Origin: Oscillospiraceae bacterium
GTDB lineage: Bacteria > Bacillota > Clostridia > Oscillospirales > Ruminococcaceae
NCBI GenBank assembly: GCA_017435565.1
Contig: JAFSEU010000011.1
Coordinates: forward strand, 1 to 55,381
Reading direction: 5' to 3'
Length of the DNA: 55,381 nucleotides
Shown here one piece after another: positions 1 to 6,933 of this stretch. Numbering within the stretch: the first letter of the stretch is position 1; each line of letters begins with the position of its first letter. Position numbers and translations under genes: made by a program. Below the pieces are notes generated by a model. It saw nothing but the letters and a program-made list of their open reading frames with translations, made no database searches and was not told the origin of the DNA.

Positions 1-1
1 C

Positions 2-493
2 TGCGATGCAAAATATTATGATTATGACCTTGCAACATTTACAGCAGGCGCTGATATGATTCTTTACGTTGCTTTTGACGTGCGAGTAGCAACTCTTCCC
101 TCGTGGATGTCGGGTTGGACAGATACAGGGCTTCAGTTTGCAAGCAGCAATGAAGTTACCTTTGCGGTTTACAGCAAGGAATTTTCCTCGGGTGAAGTTG
201 TAACACTCGGCACAAACGGTCAGTCCGCAAGCTGTATAAACTATGTTGCATTTGCTCAGCCTCAGTCCCAAGAGATTGTTGATGATATCATCTGGGGCGA
301 TGCAAACGCTGACGGAATTGTTAATTCAATTGATGCTACAATGGTTACAAGATCGGCGCTTAATGCTATTACACTTTCCGCCGAAGCGCAGGCTTGCTGT
401 GATGTAAACCGTGACGGTATAATCAATTCGATTGATGCAACTATTATTACAAGATACGCATTGAAAGTAATTGAGCAGCTGCCCGTTGCGTAA
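2..493 (+). CDS. C-terminal part of secreted dockerin-containing protein (5' end outside window)
   Basis: The reading frame is open from the left edge, so only the last ~163 residues are present. Residues ~1-85 form a beta-rich module (YVAFDVRVATLPSW, then SGWTDTG) that resembles accessory modules of polysaccharide lyases; that family assignment is tentative. The final ~65 residues are a type I dockerin: two duplicated EF-hand-like segments, GDANADGIVNSIDAT with TRSAL and CDVNRDGIINSIDAT with TRYAL. Both keep the calcium ligands D-x-N-x-D-G-x-x-N-x-x-D. Dockerins bind cohesins of scaffoldins, so the parent enzyme is probably displayed on a cellulosome-like complex. The catalytic module lies upstream of the window. 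A strong terminator follows at 526-567. Confidence 0.88.
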   Translation, partial: CDAKYYDYDLATFTAGADMILYVAFDVRVATLPSWMSGWTDTGLQFASSNEVTFAVYSKEFSSGEVVTLGTNGQSASCINYVAFAQPQSQEIVDDIIWGDANADGIVNSIDATMVTRSALNAITLSAEAQACCDVNRDGIINSIDATIITRYALKVIEQLPVA

Positions 494-525
494 ATTTAAC
501 GAATTTTCTCTCTCCTCTATAAATG

Positions 526-567
526 CAATCCCGAGAAGGTGTGCTTATCTTCTTGGGATTGTTTTTT
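526..567 (+). terminator. Rho-independent terminator of the dockerin gene
   Basis: A 13-bp stem pairs bases 526-538 with 549-561 (one mismatch or wobble) around a 10-nt loop, followed by six T residues at 562-567. It separates the dockerin gene from the pheS leader. It also argues against reading the 523-786 open frame as a gene. Confidence 0.9.
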
Positions 568-619
568 GTTGTGATTGTTTTGCGAGGAAAATTATATGTC
601 AAAAATTTCACTTTGCCTC

Positions 620-648
620 TTGCAATTTGTAAAAATATGTGTTATACT
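620..648 (+). promoter_or_regulatory. Sigma-A promoter for the pheS T-box leader
   Basis: TTGCAA at 620-625, a 17-bp spacer, then TATACT at 643-648. This predicts a transcript start near 655, just before the T-box stem I sequences. Confidence 0.75.
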
Positions 649-654
649 GATTCG

Positions 655-897
655 GTAAACGTGTTGACTGAGAGAGTAGGCATTTTATATTTTTTCAAAA
701 GAGATTGGCAGTCATTTGGGCTGAAAGCTGCCATTGATAAAATCAATGCTGAAGTTCACTCACGAGCGGTGCGGCTGAAAGGATAATTTCATTTCGATTA
801 GGCTGCAACGTTTTGCCTGCGTTAAGGGCTTCTATTTATCCGACTGGTGGTAATAAGCAAGGTGCGCCTTGTCCGTAACGGACAACGGCGTTTTTTA
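655..897 (+). ncRNA. T-box riboswitch, Phe-specific, upstream of pheS
   Basis: This ~240-nt leader has T-box landmarks in order. A purine-rich AGAGAGTAGG lies at the base of stem I, followed by an apical arm around 705-732. GAAGTTCAC at 751-759 supplies a UUC (Phe) specifier at 755-757 followed by the usual A. A degenerate T-box sequence TGGTGGTAAT begins at 845 and contains UGGU, complementary to the tRNA-Phe ACCA end. An intrinsic terminator follows at 865-896. The mechanism known for the family is that uncharged tRNA-Phe stabilises the antiterminator and lets transcription run into pheS. The specifier matches the downstream gene, which supports the call; the complete fold was not computed. 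Confidence 0.85.
865..896 (+). terminator. Regulated terminator of the Phe T-box
   Basis: CGCCTTGTCCG (865-875) pairs with CGGACAA plus CGGCG (879-890, one extra base) across a TAA loop, followed by TTTTTT at 891-896. The 5' arm lies directly after the T-box sequence, as expected for the terminator/antiterminator switch. Confidence 0.85.
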
Positions 898-954
898 TTT
901 ACGTTTAAGTTTTTCAATATATCGGCTCTGTGCCGGAAAGGAAAGGTAATATCT

Positions 955-1977
955 ATGAAGGAACAGCTTGAAAAAATCAGAGAACAGGCGCTTTCCGAGA
1001 TTTCTGACTCCTGCGATGTGAAATCTCTGGATGCACTCAAGGTTAAATACCTTGGAAAAAAGGGCGAGCTTACTGCAATCTTGAAGCAGATGGGCAAGCT
1101 TTCTGCCGAAGAACGTCCCGTAATGGGGCAGCTTGCAAACAAGGTGAGAGAGGATATCGACTCTGCGATTGAAGAAAAGGGCGCTTCTCTTAAGGAAAAG
1201 GAAAAGCAGGAGAGGATTTTAAGCGAAAAAATCGACGTTACAATGCCGGGTAAGGTGCAGACAATCGGAAGAATGCATCCGCTGAATATTGTTATGCGTG
1301 AAATTGAAGAGATTTTTCTCGGAATGGGCTTTGAAATTGCTGACGGTCCCGAGGTGGAATATGATTATTACAACTTTGAGGCATTGAATCTGCCCCCCAA
1401 CCACCCTGCAAGGGATACACAGGATACATTCTATATCACTGATAATATCCTTCTGCGTACACAGACCTCATCCGTTCAGGTTCATGTTATGGAGAATAAA
1501 AAGCCCCCTATAAGAATCATTTCTCCCGGCAAGGTTTACCGCAGTGACGCTATTGACGCAACACACTCCGCTGTGTTCCATCAGATTGAAGGTCTTGTTG
1601 TTGACAAGGGAATTACAATGGGCGACCTGACAGGTACGCTTGAAATGCTTATGAAGCGTCTTTACGGCGACGACTGCAAAATCAGACTTCGTCCTCATCA
1701 CTTCCCGTTTACTGAGCCCAGCGCCGAGGTTGACGTAATGTGCTTTAACTGCAAGGGCGAGGGCTGCAAGGTCTGCAAGGGTGAGGGCTATATTGAGCTT
1801 CTCGGTGCAGGTATGGTGCACCCGAAGGTTCTCGAAAACTGCGGAATCGATTCGACGGTTTATTCAGGCTTTGCGTTTGGTCTTGGTCTTGAGCGTGTTG
1901 TTATGAGAAGATATGCAATCAATGATATGCGTCTTCTTTTTGAGAATGATTTGAGATTTTTAGAGCAGTTCAGATAA
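955..1977 (+). CDS. pheS: Phenylalanyl-tRNA synthetase alpha subunit
   Basis: This 340-residue protein is the catalytic class II alpha chain of the cytosolic alpha2beta2 synthetase that charges tRNA-Phe. An N-terminal helical coiled-coil arm (~1-85) is followed by the catalytic core. Motif 2 appears as [20 protein letters not shown], with HHFPFTEPS and, near the end, the motif 3 segment [13 protein letters not shown]. The start at 955 is chosen because GGAAAGGAAAGG (936-947) is a ribosome site just upstream; an earlier in-frame codon at 847 lies inside the T-box. It is the first gene of the operon, with a small membrane ORF and pheT behind it. Length is normal for the family. Confidence 0.97.
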   Translation: MKEQLEKIREQALSEISDSCDVKSLDALKVKYLGKKGELTAILKQMGKLSAEERPVMGQLANKVREDIDSAIEEKGASLKEKEKQERILSEKIDVTMPGKVQTIGRMHPLNIVMREIEEIFLGMGFEIADGPEVEYDYYNFEALNLPPNHPARDTQDTFYITDNILLRTQTSSVQVHVMENKKPPIRIISPGKVYRSDAIDATHSAVFHQIEGLVVDKGITMGDLTGTLEMLMKRLYGDDCKIRLRPHHFPFTEPSAEVDVMCFNCKGEGCKVCKGEGYIELLGAGMVHPKVLENCGIDSTVYSGFAFGLGLERVVMRRYAINDMRLLFENDLRFLEQFR

Positions 1978-2002
1978 TTACGGAATTTGGTGAATCATAA
2001 AA

Positions 2003-2191
2003 ATGAAGAAATACGGGCTTACAACCTTTCAGATAATTATGCGGAATATTGTGATATCGGCAATATGCTTTGCGTTGTTTTATTTTGAATGTGTGTTTTT
2101 CGGAATAGGCATTCCCGCATATATTGGCGGAATTGCAGGCGTTGTTGTCGCCCAGATTGCCTTTTTTATGATTTTCAAAGGAAAAGACTGA
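2003..2191 (+). CDS. Small two-helix membrane protein between pheS and pheT
   Basis: This 62-residue protein is not recognised. It has a short basic N terminus (MKKYGLTTF), one hydrophobic helix (~13-32), a glycine-rich turn and a second helix (~37-58), and ends KGKD. Both ends would probably lie in the cytoplasm. The upstream GGTG at 1989-1992 is a weak ribosome site. It starts 25 bases after pheS and ends 55 before pheT, so it should be co-transcribed under T-box control. The hydrophobic pattern and the gap it fills favour a real gene, but there is no evidence for a role in charging. Confidence 0.6.
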   Translation: MKKYGLTTFQIIMRNIVISAICFALFYFECVFFGIGIPAYIGGIAGVVVAQIAFFMIFKGKD

Positions 2192-2246
2192 TATATCAAA
2201 ACAATTTTGTGCCGCATGAAATTTGCGGCGGAAACGGAGATAAATT

Positions 2247-4643
2247 ATGAATCTTTCAATGAAATGGCTCAGCGATTATGTTGACGTGAGCGATGTTTCT
2301 ATAAAGGATTATTGTCACGCAATGACAATGAGCGGCTCCAAGGTAGAGGGCTATGAAGCCGAAAACGCAGAGATAAGCAATGTTGTCTGTGCAAAAATAC
2401 TTTCTGTTGTACCTCACGAAAATTCCGACCACCTTGTTGTTTGTCAGGTTGATGTCGGCAAGGATGAGCCCGTGCAGATTGTTACAGGCGCTTCAAACGT
2501 AAATGCAGGCGATATAGTTCCTGCCGCACTTGACAATTCGACACTGCCTAACGGCGTTAAAATCAAAAAAGGCAAGTTAAGAGGCGTTGAAAGCAACGGT
2601 ATGCTCTGCTCACTCGGAGAGCTTAAACTTACAAAGAATGATTTTCCTTATGCAATTGAGGACGGTATCTTCATTATGCAGGAGGATGCTCAGATCGGTC
2701 AGGATATCTGCTCTGCAATCGGACTTGATGATACTTCGGTTGAGTTTGAAATCACATCAAACCGCCCTGATTGCCTTTCCGTAATCGGTCTTGCAAGAGA
2801 AACAGCCGCTACCTTCGGTAAAAAGCTCAATGCACCCGAACCGAGATATAAGGGTATTGGCGGAAGTGCGGCAGATACAATCAAGGTCGATGTTCACAAT
2901 ACTGAGCTTTGCCCCAGATATATGGCGGCAGTTGTAAAAAATGCAAAAATTGAGCCCTCGCCCCGCTGGATGAGAGAGAGATTGCGCGCAAGCGGCGTGC
3001 GTCCGATAAACAATTTTGTCGATATCACAAACTATGTAATGCTTGAATACGGTCAGCCCATGCACGCTTTTGACCTTAAATATGTCGAAGATGCGCACAT
3101 CAATGTCAGAAATGCACAGGCAGGCGAAACCATTACAACTCTTGACGGTATCGAGCGTGAGCTTTCAAGCGAAATGCTTGTTATCTGCGACGGTAAAAAG
3201 CCTGTTGCGGTTGCAGGTGTTATGGGCGGCGAATACAGCGGAATTATGGATGATACAACAACCGTTGTTTTTGAGTCGGCAAACTTTGAGCCTGCTTCTG
3301 TCAGAAAAACCGCCAAAAAGCTTGGCATGCGTTCCGATTCTTCCGCAAGATTTGAAAAAGGACTCAATGCAGGACTTTGCGAAAACGCTCTCAAGAGAGC
3401 GCTGCAGCTTGTTGAGATTTTAGGCGCGGGCGATGTCGTAAACGAATATATTGACATTGACAATTCCGATAAATCTCTAAGAACAGCTCCTTTTAATGCT
3501 GAAAAAATCAATGAATTTCTTGGAACCGATATCTCCGAAAGTGATATGATTTCTTACCTTGAGTCGCTTGAGCTTAAGGTGGAGGGTGATAAAGTCATTG
3601 TGCCCGATTTCAGAATCGATGTTGAGTGTATGGCCGATGTTGCGGAAGAGGTTGCACGTATTTACGGCTACAACAACATTCCGCCCACTGTTTTCAAGGG
3701 CGTAGCTCAGGGTATGCTTACCGAAAAGCAGCAGTTTATCAGAAAGATTGAAAATACAGTTTCTGCTTTGGGCGGAAGTCAGATTCTCACATATTCATTC
3801 ATTTCACCCAAGCACTTTGAAAAAATGTGCTTGCCGCAGGATTCAACACTTCGCAATGTAATCAGAATCAGCAATCCTCTCGGTGAAGACACAAGCGTAA
3901 TGCGTCCTTCAATGCTGCCTTCAATGCTTGAGGTGCTTTCCACAAACTACAACTACCGCAACGAAAAGGCGTTTCTCTATGAAATTGCCAAGGAATATAT
4001 CCCAGATGCTGACAGCACAAAGCTCCCCTGTGAGCCTGACAGACTTTGCATCGGTATGTACGGCAATGTTGATTTTTATGATATCAAAGGCGTTCTTGAA
4101 GCTTTGCTTGCAAAACTCGGCATAAACGATTATATCGTAAGACGTCCGAATGAGAATACAATTTTCGGTGAAGCGGTTTCCTTCCATCCTTACAGATGCG
4201 CTGTTGTTGAAGTAAACGGCACGGAAATTGCAATTTTTGGTGAAGCGCACCCCGATGTTGCCGAAAATTATGATATCGGCACAAAGGTGTATCTTGCAAA
4301 GCTCAATGTCAATGAAGCACTCAGCATTTCCAATCCCGAAATTACCTGCAAGGAACAGCCTAAGTTCCCCGCAATTACAAGAGATATTGCGCTTGTGTGC
4401 GATGACGATATCGAGGTATTTGCTCTCGAAAGCGCAATAAAAGGCGCAATAGGCAAGATTCTTGAAAAGGTGACATTGTTCGACGTTTATAAGGGCAGCC
4501 AGATTGAAAGCGGCAAAAAGAGTGTTGCTTACTCTATTGTAATGCGTTCTGCCGACGGAACGTTGACTGACGAGCAGGCTGAAGCTGCTATGAAGCGTGT
4601 TTTAAAAGCACTTTCACAGCTTGGCGCAGAAATCAGAAGCTGA
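2247..4643 (+). CDS. pheT: Phenylalanyl-tRNA synthetase beta subunit
   Basis: At 798 residues this is a full-length bacterial beta chain. The order matches the family: N-terminal EMAP-like tRNA-binding domain (~40-150, with VVCQVDVG and VTGASNV), B3/B4 editing domain (~210-390, with NFVDITNYVMLEYGQPMHAFD), B5 domain (~400-475, with VPDFRIDVECMADVAEEVARI), a catalytic-like domain, and a C-terminal ferredoxin-fold anticodon-binding domain (~705-798, starting near PKFPAITRDIALV). It forms the alpha2beta2 enzyme with PheS and hydrolyses misacylated Tyr-tRNA-Phe. GGAG sits 8 bases before the ATG. It is the last gene of the T-box operon; a terminator follows at 4663. Confidence 0.97.
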   Translation: MNLSMKWLSDYVDVSDVSIKDYCHAMTMSGSKVEGYEAENAEISNVVCAKILSVVPHENSDHLVVCQVDVGKDEPVQIVTGASNVNAGDIVPAALDNSTLPNGVKIKKGKLRGVESNGMLCSLGELKLTKNDFPYAIEDGIFIMQEDAQIGQDICSAIGLDDTSVEFEITSNRPDCLSVIGLARETAATFGKKLNAPEPRYKGIGGSAADTIKVDVHNTELCPRYMAAVVKNAKIEPSPRWMRERLRASGVRPINNFVDITNYVMLEYGQPMHAFDLKYVEDAHINVRNAQAGETITTLDGIERELSSEMLVICDGKKPVAVAGVMGGEYSGIMDDTTTVVFESANFEPASVRKTAKKLGMRSDSSARFEKGLNAGLCENALKRALQLVEILGAGDVVNEYIDIDNSDKSLRTAPFNAEKINEFLGTDISESDMISYLESLELKVEGDKVIVPDFRIDVECMADVAEEVARIYGYNNIPPTVFKGVAQGMLTEKQQFIRKIENTVSALGGSQILTYSFISPKHFEKMCLPQDSTLRNVIRISNPLGEDTSVMRPSMLPSMLEVLSTNYNYRNEKAFLYEIAKEYIPDADSTKLPCEPDRLCIGMYGNVDFYDIKGVLEALLAKLGINDYIVRRPNENTIFGEAVSFHPYRCAVVEVNGTEIAIFGEAHPDVAENYDIGTKVYLAKLNVNEALSISNPEITCKEQPKFPAITRDIALVCDDDIEVFALESAIKGAIGKILEKVTLFDVYKGSQIESGKKSVAYSIVMRSADGTLTDEQAEAAMKRVLKALSQLGAEIRS

Positions 4644-4662
4644 TAGATAATATGCATTTAAG

Positions 4663-4695
4663 GGCCGGAAAACAAGTTTCCGGCCTGTCCTTTTT
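4663..4695 (+). terminator. Terminator of the pheS-pheT operon
   Basis: GGCCGGAAA (4663-4671) pairs perfectly with TTTCCGGCC (4677-4685) around a 5-nt loop, followed by a T-rich tail ending at about 4695. Confidence 0.9.
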
Positions 4696-4731
4696 GTAAG
4701 AAAAGTGTAACCAACTGTAATAAAATTGTAC

Positions 4732-4760
4732 TTGAAATTTTGCGATATGTGTATTATAAT
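4732..4760 (+). promoter_or_regulatory. Strong promoter for the candidate small RNA at 4767-4887
   Basis: TTGAAA at 4732-4737, exactly 17 bases, then a consensus TATAAT at 4755-4760. No coding start follows within 200 bases; instead a terminator is met about 120 bases downstream. Confidence 0.75.
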
Positions 4761-4766
4761 AGTCGC

Positions 4767-4887
4767 ATAGAGAGAAAAGGAAAAGGAGACATTTTCCGTA
4801 AATTTAACACACCCGCAGCTGTATAAATATATAAAAATGCTGCGCCTTGCAGAACGCTTCAATGCCAAGCTGTTCTGCTTTTTTTTT
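4767..4887 (+). ncRNA. Candidate structured small RNA of ~121 nt
   Basis: The interval begins ~7 bases after a consensus -10 box and ends in an intrinsic terminator. Three hairpins are visible. GGAAAA/TTTTCC (4779-4784 with 4792-4797) holds GGAG in its loop. GCAGC/GCTGC (4815-4819 with 4839-4843) follows. The terminator stem is GCAGAACGCTT with AAGC-T-GTTCTGC (4849-4859 with 4867-4878), followed by nine T residues. The next gene has its own promoter at 4905-4933, so this looks like an independent transcript rather than a leader. It does not show SRP RNA or tmRNA signatures. A 6S-like or regulatory RNA role cannot be judged by eye. Confidence 0.55.
4849..4887 (+). terminator. Terminator of the candidate small RNA
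   Basis: Eleven base pairs with a single bulged T and a 7-nt loop, followed by TTTTTTTTT at 4879-4887. Confidence 0.85.
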
Positions 4888-4904
4888 CGCAAATTCAAAA
4901 GCGC

Positions 4905-4933
4905 TTGATTTTTGCACTGAAATTTGGTATTAT
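4905..4933 (+). promoter_or_regulatory. Promoter of the transglutaminase-like gene
   Basis: TTGATT at 4905-4910, a 17-bp spacer, then TATTAT at 4928-4933. The predicted start (~4940) lies about 38 bases before the ATG at 4978. Confidence 0.6.
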
Positions 4934-4977
4934 TGATATTGTGCCGAATATGAAAATTTGATTTGAGGTTTTGTGTA

Positions 4978-6048
4978 ATGAAACAGATAAGTAACAAGCT
5001 TATTTCAGCGATAATCTCGCTCGCACTGATGGCCGCAGTAATCGGATCTGTACCTGCAATCGGTGCCGATTCTGTGATTATAGAGAAAAATACTTCCGCT
5101 ATGTATGACATAAAGGACTACGGACCTGAGTTTGTATATGACTATATCGTTCCCGATGCAGCCGAAGATGAAATTGTCGCAGTTCTTGAAAATATCAAGC
5201 AGATTTCCGATGAGGTGACAGCAAATACGGATGATGAATATGAGATTATCTGTACGCTTGACAATTACGTTTCAAACCTTATTGCATACGACCATGATGC
5301 GGCACATAATGACGTTTCGTTTGATACGATTTGCCTTAAGAATGTTTTGGAACGTAACCGCACGACCTGTGCGGGTTATTCAAATCTGTTTGCCGCACTT
5401 GCACAGGCGCAGGGTCTTTACTGCGTAAACATCAGGGGCAGTGCACCCGACAGCCAAATTGGGATTACAATAGATAATCTTGCCGACGAAAACACTCCGA
5501 TAAACCATGAATGGAACGCTGTCTGGTATGAAACTGAAAGCCGCTGGATTTATGTTGACTGTACCTGGAATTCGCTTAATTCATATGAGAACGGTGAGTT
5601 TTCAATGCGCAGCGCCGTGACTACATATTTAGACCCCGATATCGAGCTTCTTTCACTTGCTCATAAGGCGGACAGCGTTGTATATCGTGATTTTTTCTCG
5701 GCTGCAGGCGCATATTTTGAAAATGAGATGACTGCTGCTGTGCCGCCGAACGTTACAACTACTGTGACAGGTGCCGTCACAACGACAGCAGCTGTAAGCC
5801 AAACCACATCCGTTCAGACGCAAACCGCAAATAGCAGCCGGGAAGCTGTTGCAGATTCAACTATTGCCGCAAAGAGCAATAATAATACAAGAGACGCTTC
5901 ATCGGAAGGTGTGAAGAATCTGCCTGCAATAATATTTTTTGCGGCCGGCTGTTTGATTCTCGTCGGCGGTGTCGTTTATGCATTGAAATCACCTCGTGAT
6001 GCTAATAAAAATGATAAAAACGATGATGACGGAAGCTCTGAGGGCTGA
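4978..6048 (+). CDS. Exported, membrane-anchored transglutaminase-like protein
   Basis: This 356-residue protein has a signal peptide (~1-30, ending near IGAD). A transglutaminase-core domain (~75-215) shows the papain-like triad: Cys in RTTCAGYSNLFAALA, His in NHEWNAVWY and Asp in YVDCTWNS. A Thr/Ser-rich linker (~255-315) leads to a C-terminal hydrophobic helix (~318-340, in LPAIIFFAAGCLILVGGVV) and a charged tail, so the enzyme domain should sit outside the cell on a C-terminal anchor. Bacterial relatives act as peptidases or crosslinking enzymes on surface proteins or peptidoglycan; the substrate is unknown. The ATG at 4978 is preferred over an upstream TTG because TTGAGG lies ~9 bases before it and the signal peptide then starts with MKQ. 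Confidence 0.85.
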   Translation: MKQISNKLISAIISLALMAAVIGSVPAIGADSVIIEKNTSAMYDIKDYGPEFVYDYIVPDAAEDEIVAVLENIKQISDEVTANTDDEYEIICTLDNYVSNLIAYDHDAAHNDVSFDTICLKNVLERNRTTCAGYSNLFAALAQAQGLYCVNIRGSAPDSQIGITIDNLADENTPINHEWNAVWYETESRWIYVDCTWNSLNSYENGEFSMRSAVTTYLDPDIELLSLAHKADSVVYRDFFSAAGAYFENEMTAAVPPNVTTTVTGAVTTTAAVSQTTSVQTQTANSSREAVADSTIAAKSNNNTRDASSEGVKNLPAIIFFAAGCLILVGGVVYALKSPRDANKNDKNDDDGSSEG

Positions 6049-6107
6049 TTTGTGCAAAACCAACAATAAAAAATATTGTCAAATATATTTTTTTTAACAG
6101 TCAAGTG

Positions 6108-6136
6108 TTGAAATTTAAACCTTAATATTGTATAAT
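6108..6136 (+). promoter_or_regulatory. Promoter of the purine operon
   Basis: TTGAAA at 6108-6113, a 17-bp spacer and consensus TATAAT at 6131-6136. It predicts a start near 6143 and a leader of about 240 nt before purE. Confidence 0.8.
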
Positions 6137-6142
6137 GTAAAT

Positions 6143-6348
6143 TGTTGAATACCGGCTGCGAATATTGATAAGGAGTGCTTCGGCTTTTATAGTCGGAACA
6201 GTTTGCGATATGTTTTGCTTTTGTATGAATTATGTGCATATACCTGCTGATTTCTCAGGCACAAGTGTATGCAGATGCAACTTGCGTCATATTGATTCGC
6301 AGCAAAGCTCTAAGTGCGTAAAACTGTGACTTTTTGTCGCAGTTTTTT
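6143..6348 (+). promoter_or_regulatory. Attenuator-like structured leader of purE
   Basis: The leader folds locally. CCGGCT (6152-6157) can pair with AGTCGG (6191-6196), CCTG with CAGG around 6243-6259, and GATGC with GCGTC near 6274-6288. It ends in an intrinsic terminator (6322-6348). ACAGTTT at 6198-6204 is perfectly complementary to AAACTGT at 6321-6327, the 5' arm of that terminator. This gives mutually exclusive terminator and antiterminator forms, as in riboswitches. The purine-riboswitch core and recognisable ZTP or T-box signatures were not found, so the ligand is unknown. Confidence 0.6.
6322..6348 (+). terminator. Conditional terminator before purE
   Basis: AACTGTGAC (6322-6330) pairs with GTCGCAGTT (6336-6344), with one G-U pair and a T5 loop, then a T run. 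It lies upstream of the purE ribosome site, so it must be bypassed for expression of the operon. Confidence 0.8.
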
Positions 6349-6381
6349 GTTTTTTTAAACTTAACGAAAGGATATTTTATT

Positions 6382-6879
6382 ATGAAAAAAGTTGCGGTAA
6401 TTATGGGAAGTGACAGCGATCTTCCTGTTGTAAAGCCTGCTTTGAAGCAGTTGAAGGATTTGGGAATTCCTTTTGAAGCCAGAGTTATGTCAGCTCACAG
6501 AACGCCGACTGCTGCGGCTGATTTTGCAAAGAGTGCAATAGATAACGGGTTCGGTGCCATTATTTGTGCAGCAGGAAAGGCAGCACATCTTGCAGGCGCA
6601 TTTGCTGCAAATACAGTTCTTCCCGTAATCGGAATTCCTGTAAAGTCATCCACGCTTGACGGGCTTGACGCTTTGCTCTCGACAGTTCAGATGCCTGCGG
6701 GAATGCCTGTTGCAACAGTTGCTATCGACGGTGCACAGAATGCGGCTCTTCTCGCCGCACAGATGATTGCTCTGAGCGATTGTCAGCTGCAAAGCAAGCT
6801 TTCGCAGATGAGAAGCGATATGTCTCAGGCAGTGGCACTTAAGGACGAGAAGCTTCAGACTCTGCTTGAAGAAATATAA
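6382..6879 (+). CDS. purE: N5-carboxyaminoimidazole ribonucleotide mutase (PurE)
   Basis: This 165-residue class I PurE converts N5-CAIR to CAIR in de novo purine synthesis. It shows the phosphate/CO2-site motif MGSDSDLPVV at the N terminus, MSAHRTPTAA with the catalytic His at ~45, and CAAGKAAHLAG and GIPVKSSTLDGLDALLS loops. The family is a homo-octamer. The ATG at 6382 fits GAAAGGAT just upstream; an extension to 6334 would run through the terminator. It is the first gene of purE-purF-purM-(two lipoproteins)-purN. Confidence 0.97.
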   Translation: MKKVAVIMGSDSDLPVVKPALKQLKDLGIPFEARVMSAHRTPTAAADFAKSAIDNGFGAIICAAGKAAHLAGAFAANTVLPVIGIPVKSSTLDGLDALLSTVQMPAGMPVATVAIDGAQNAALLAAQMIALSDCQLQSKLSQMRSDMSQAVALKDEKLQTLLEEI

Positions 6880-6933
6880 ATCAGGCATAAAGGTCTTATT
6901 ATATTGCAATTTATCCGAAAGGAATGAGGGTTA

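Noticed and set aside
523..786. 87-codon open frame between the dockerin gene and pheS
   Set aside because: It spans the dockerin terminator (526-567), the pheS promoter and T-box stem I, and has no ribosome site; non-coding signals explain the region.
847..954. N-terminal extension of PheS from 847
   Set aside because: It lies in the T-box and terminator; ATG 955 has a good ribosome site and gives the normal length.
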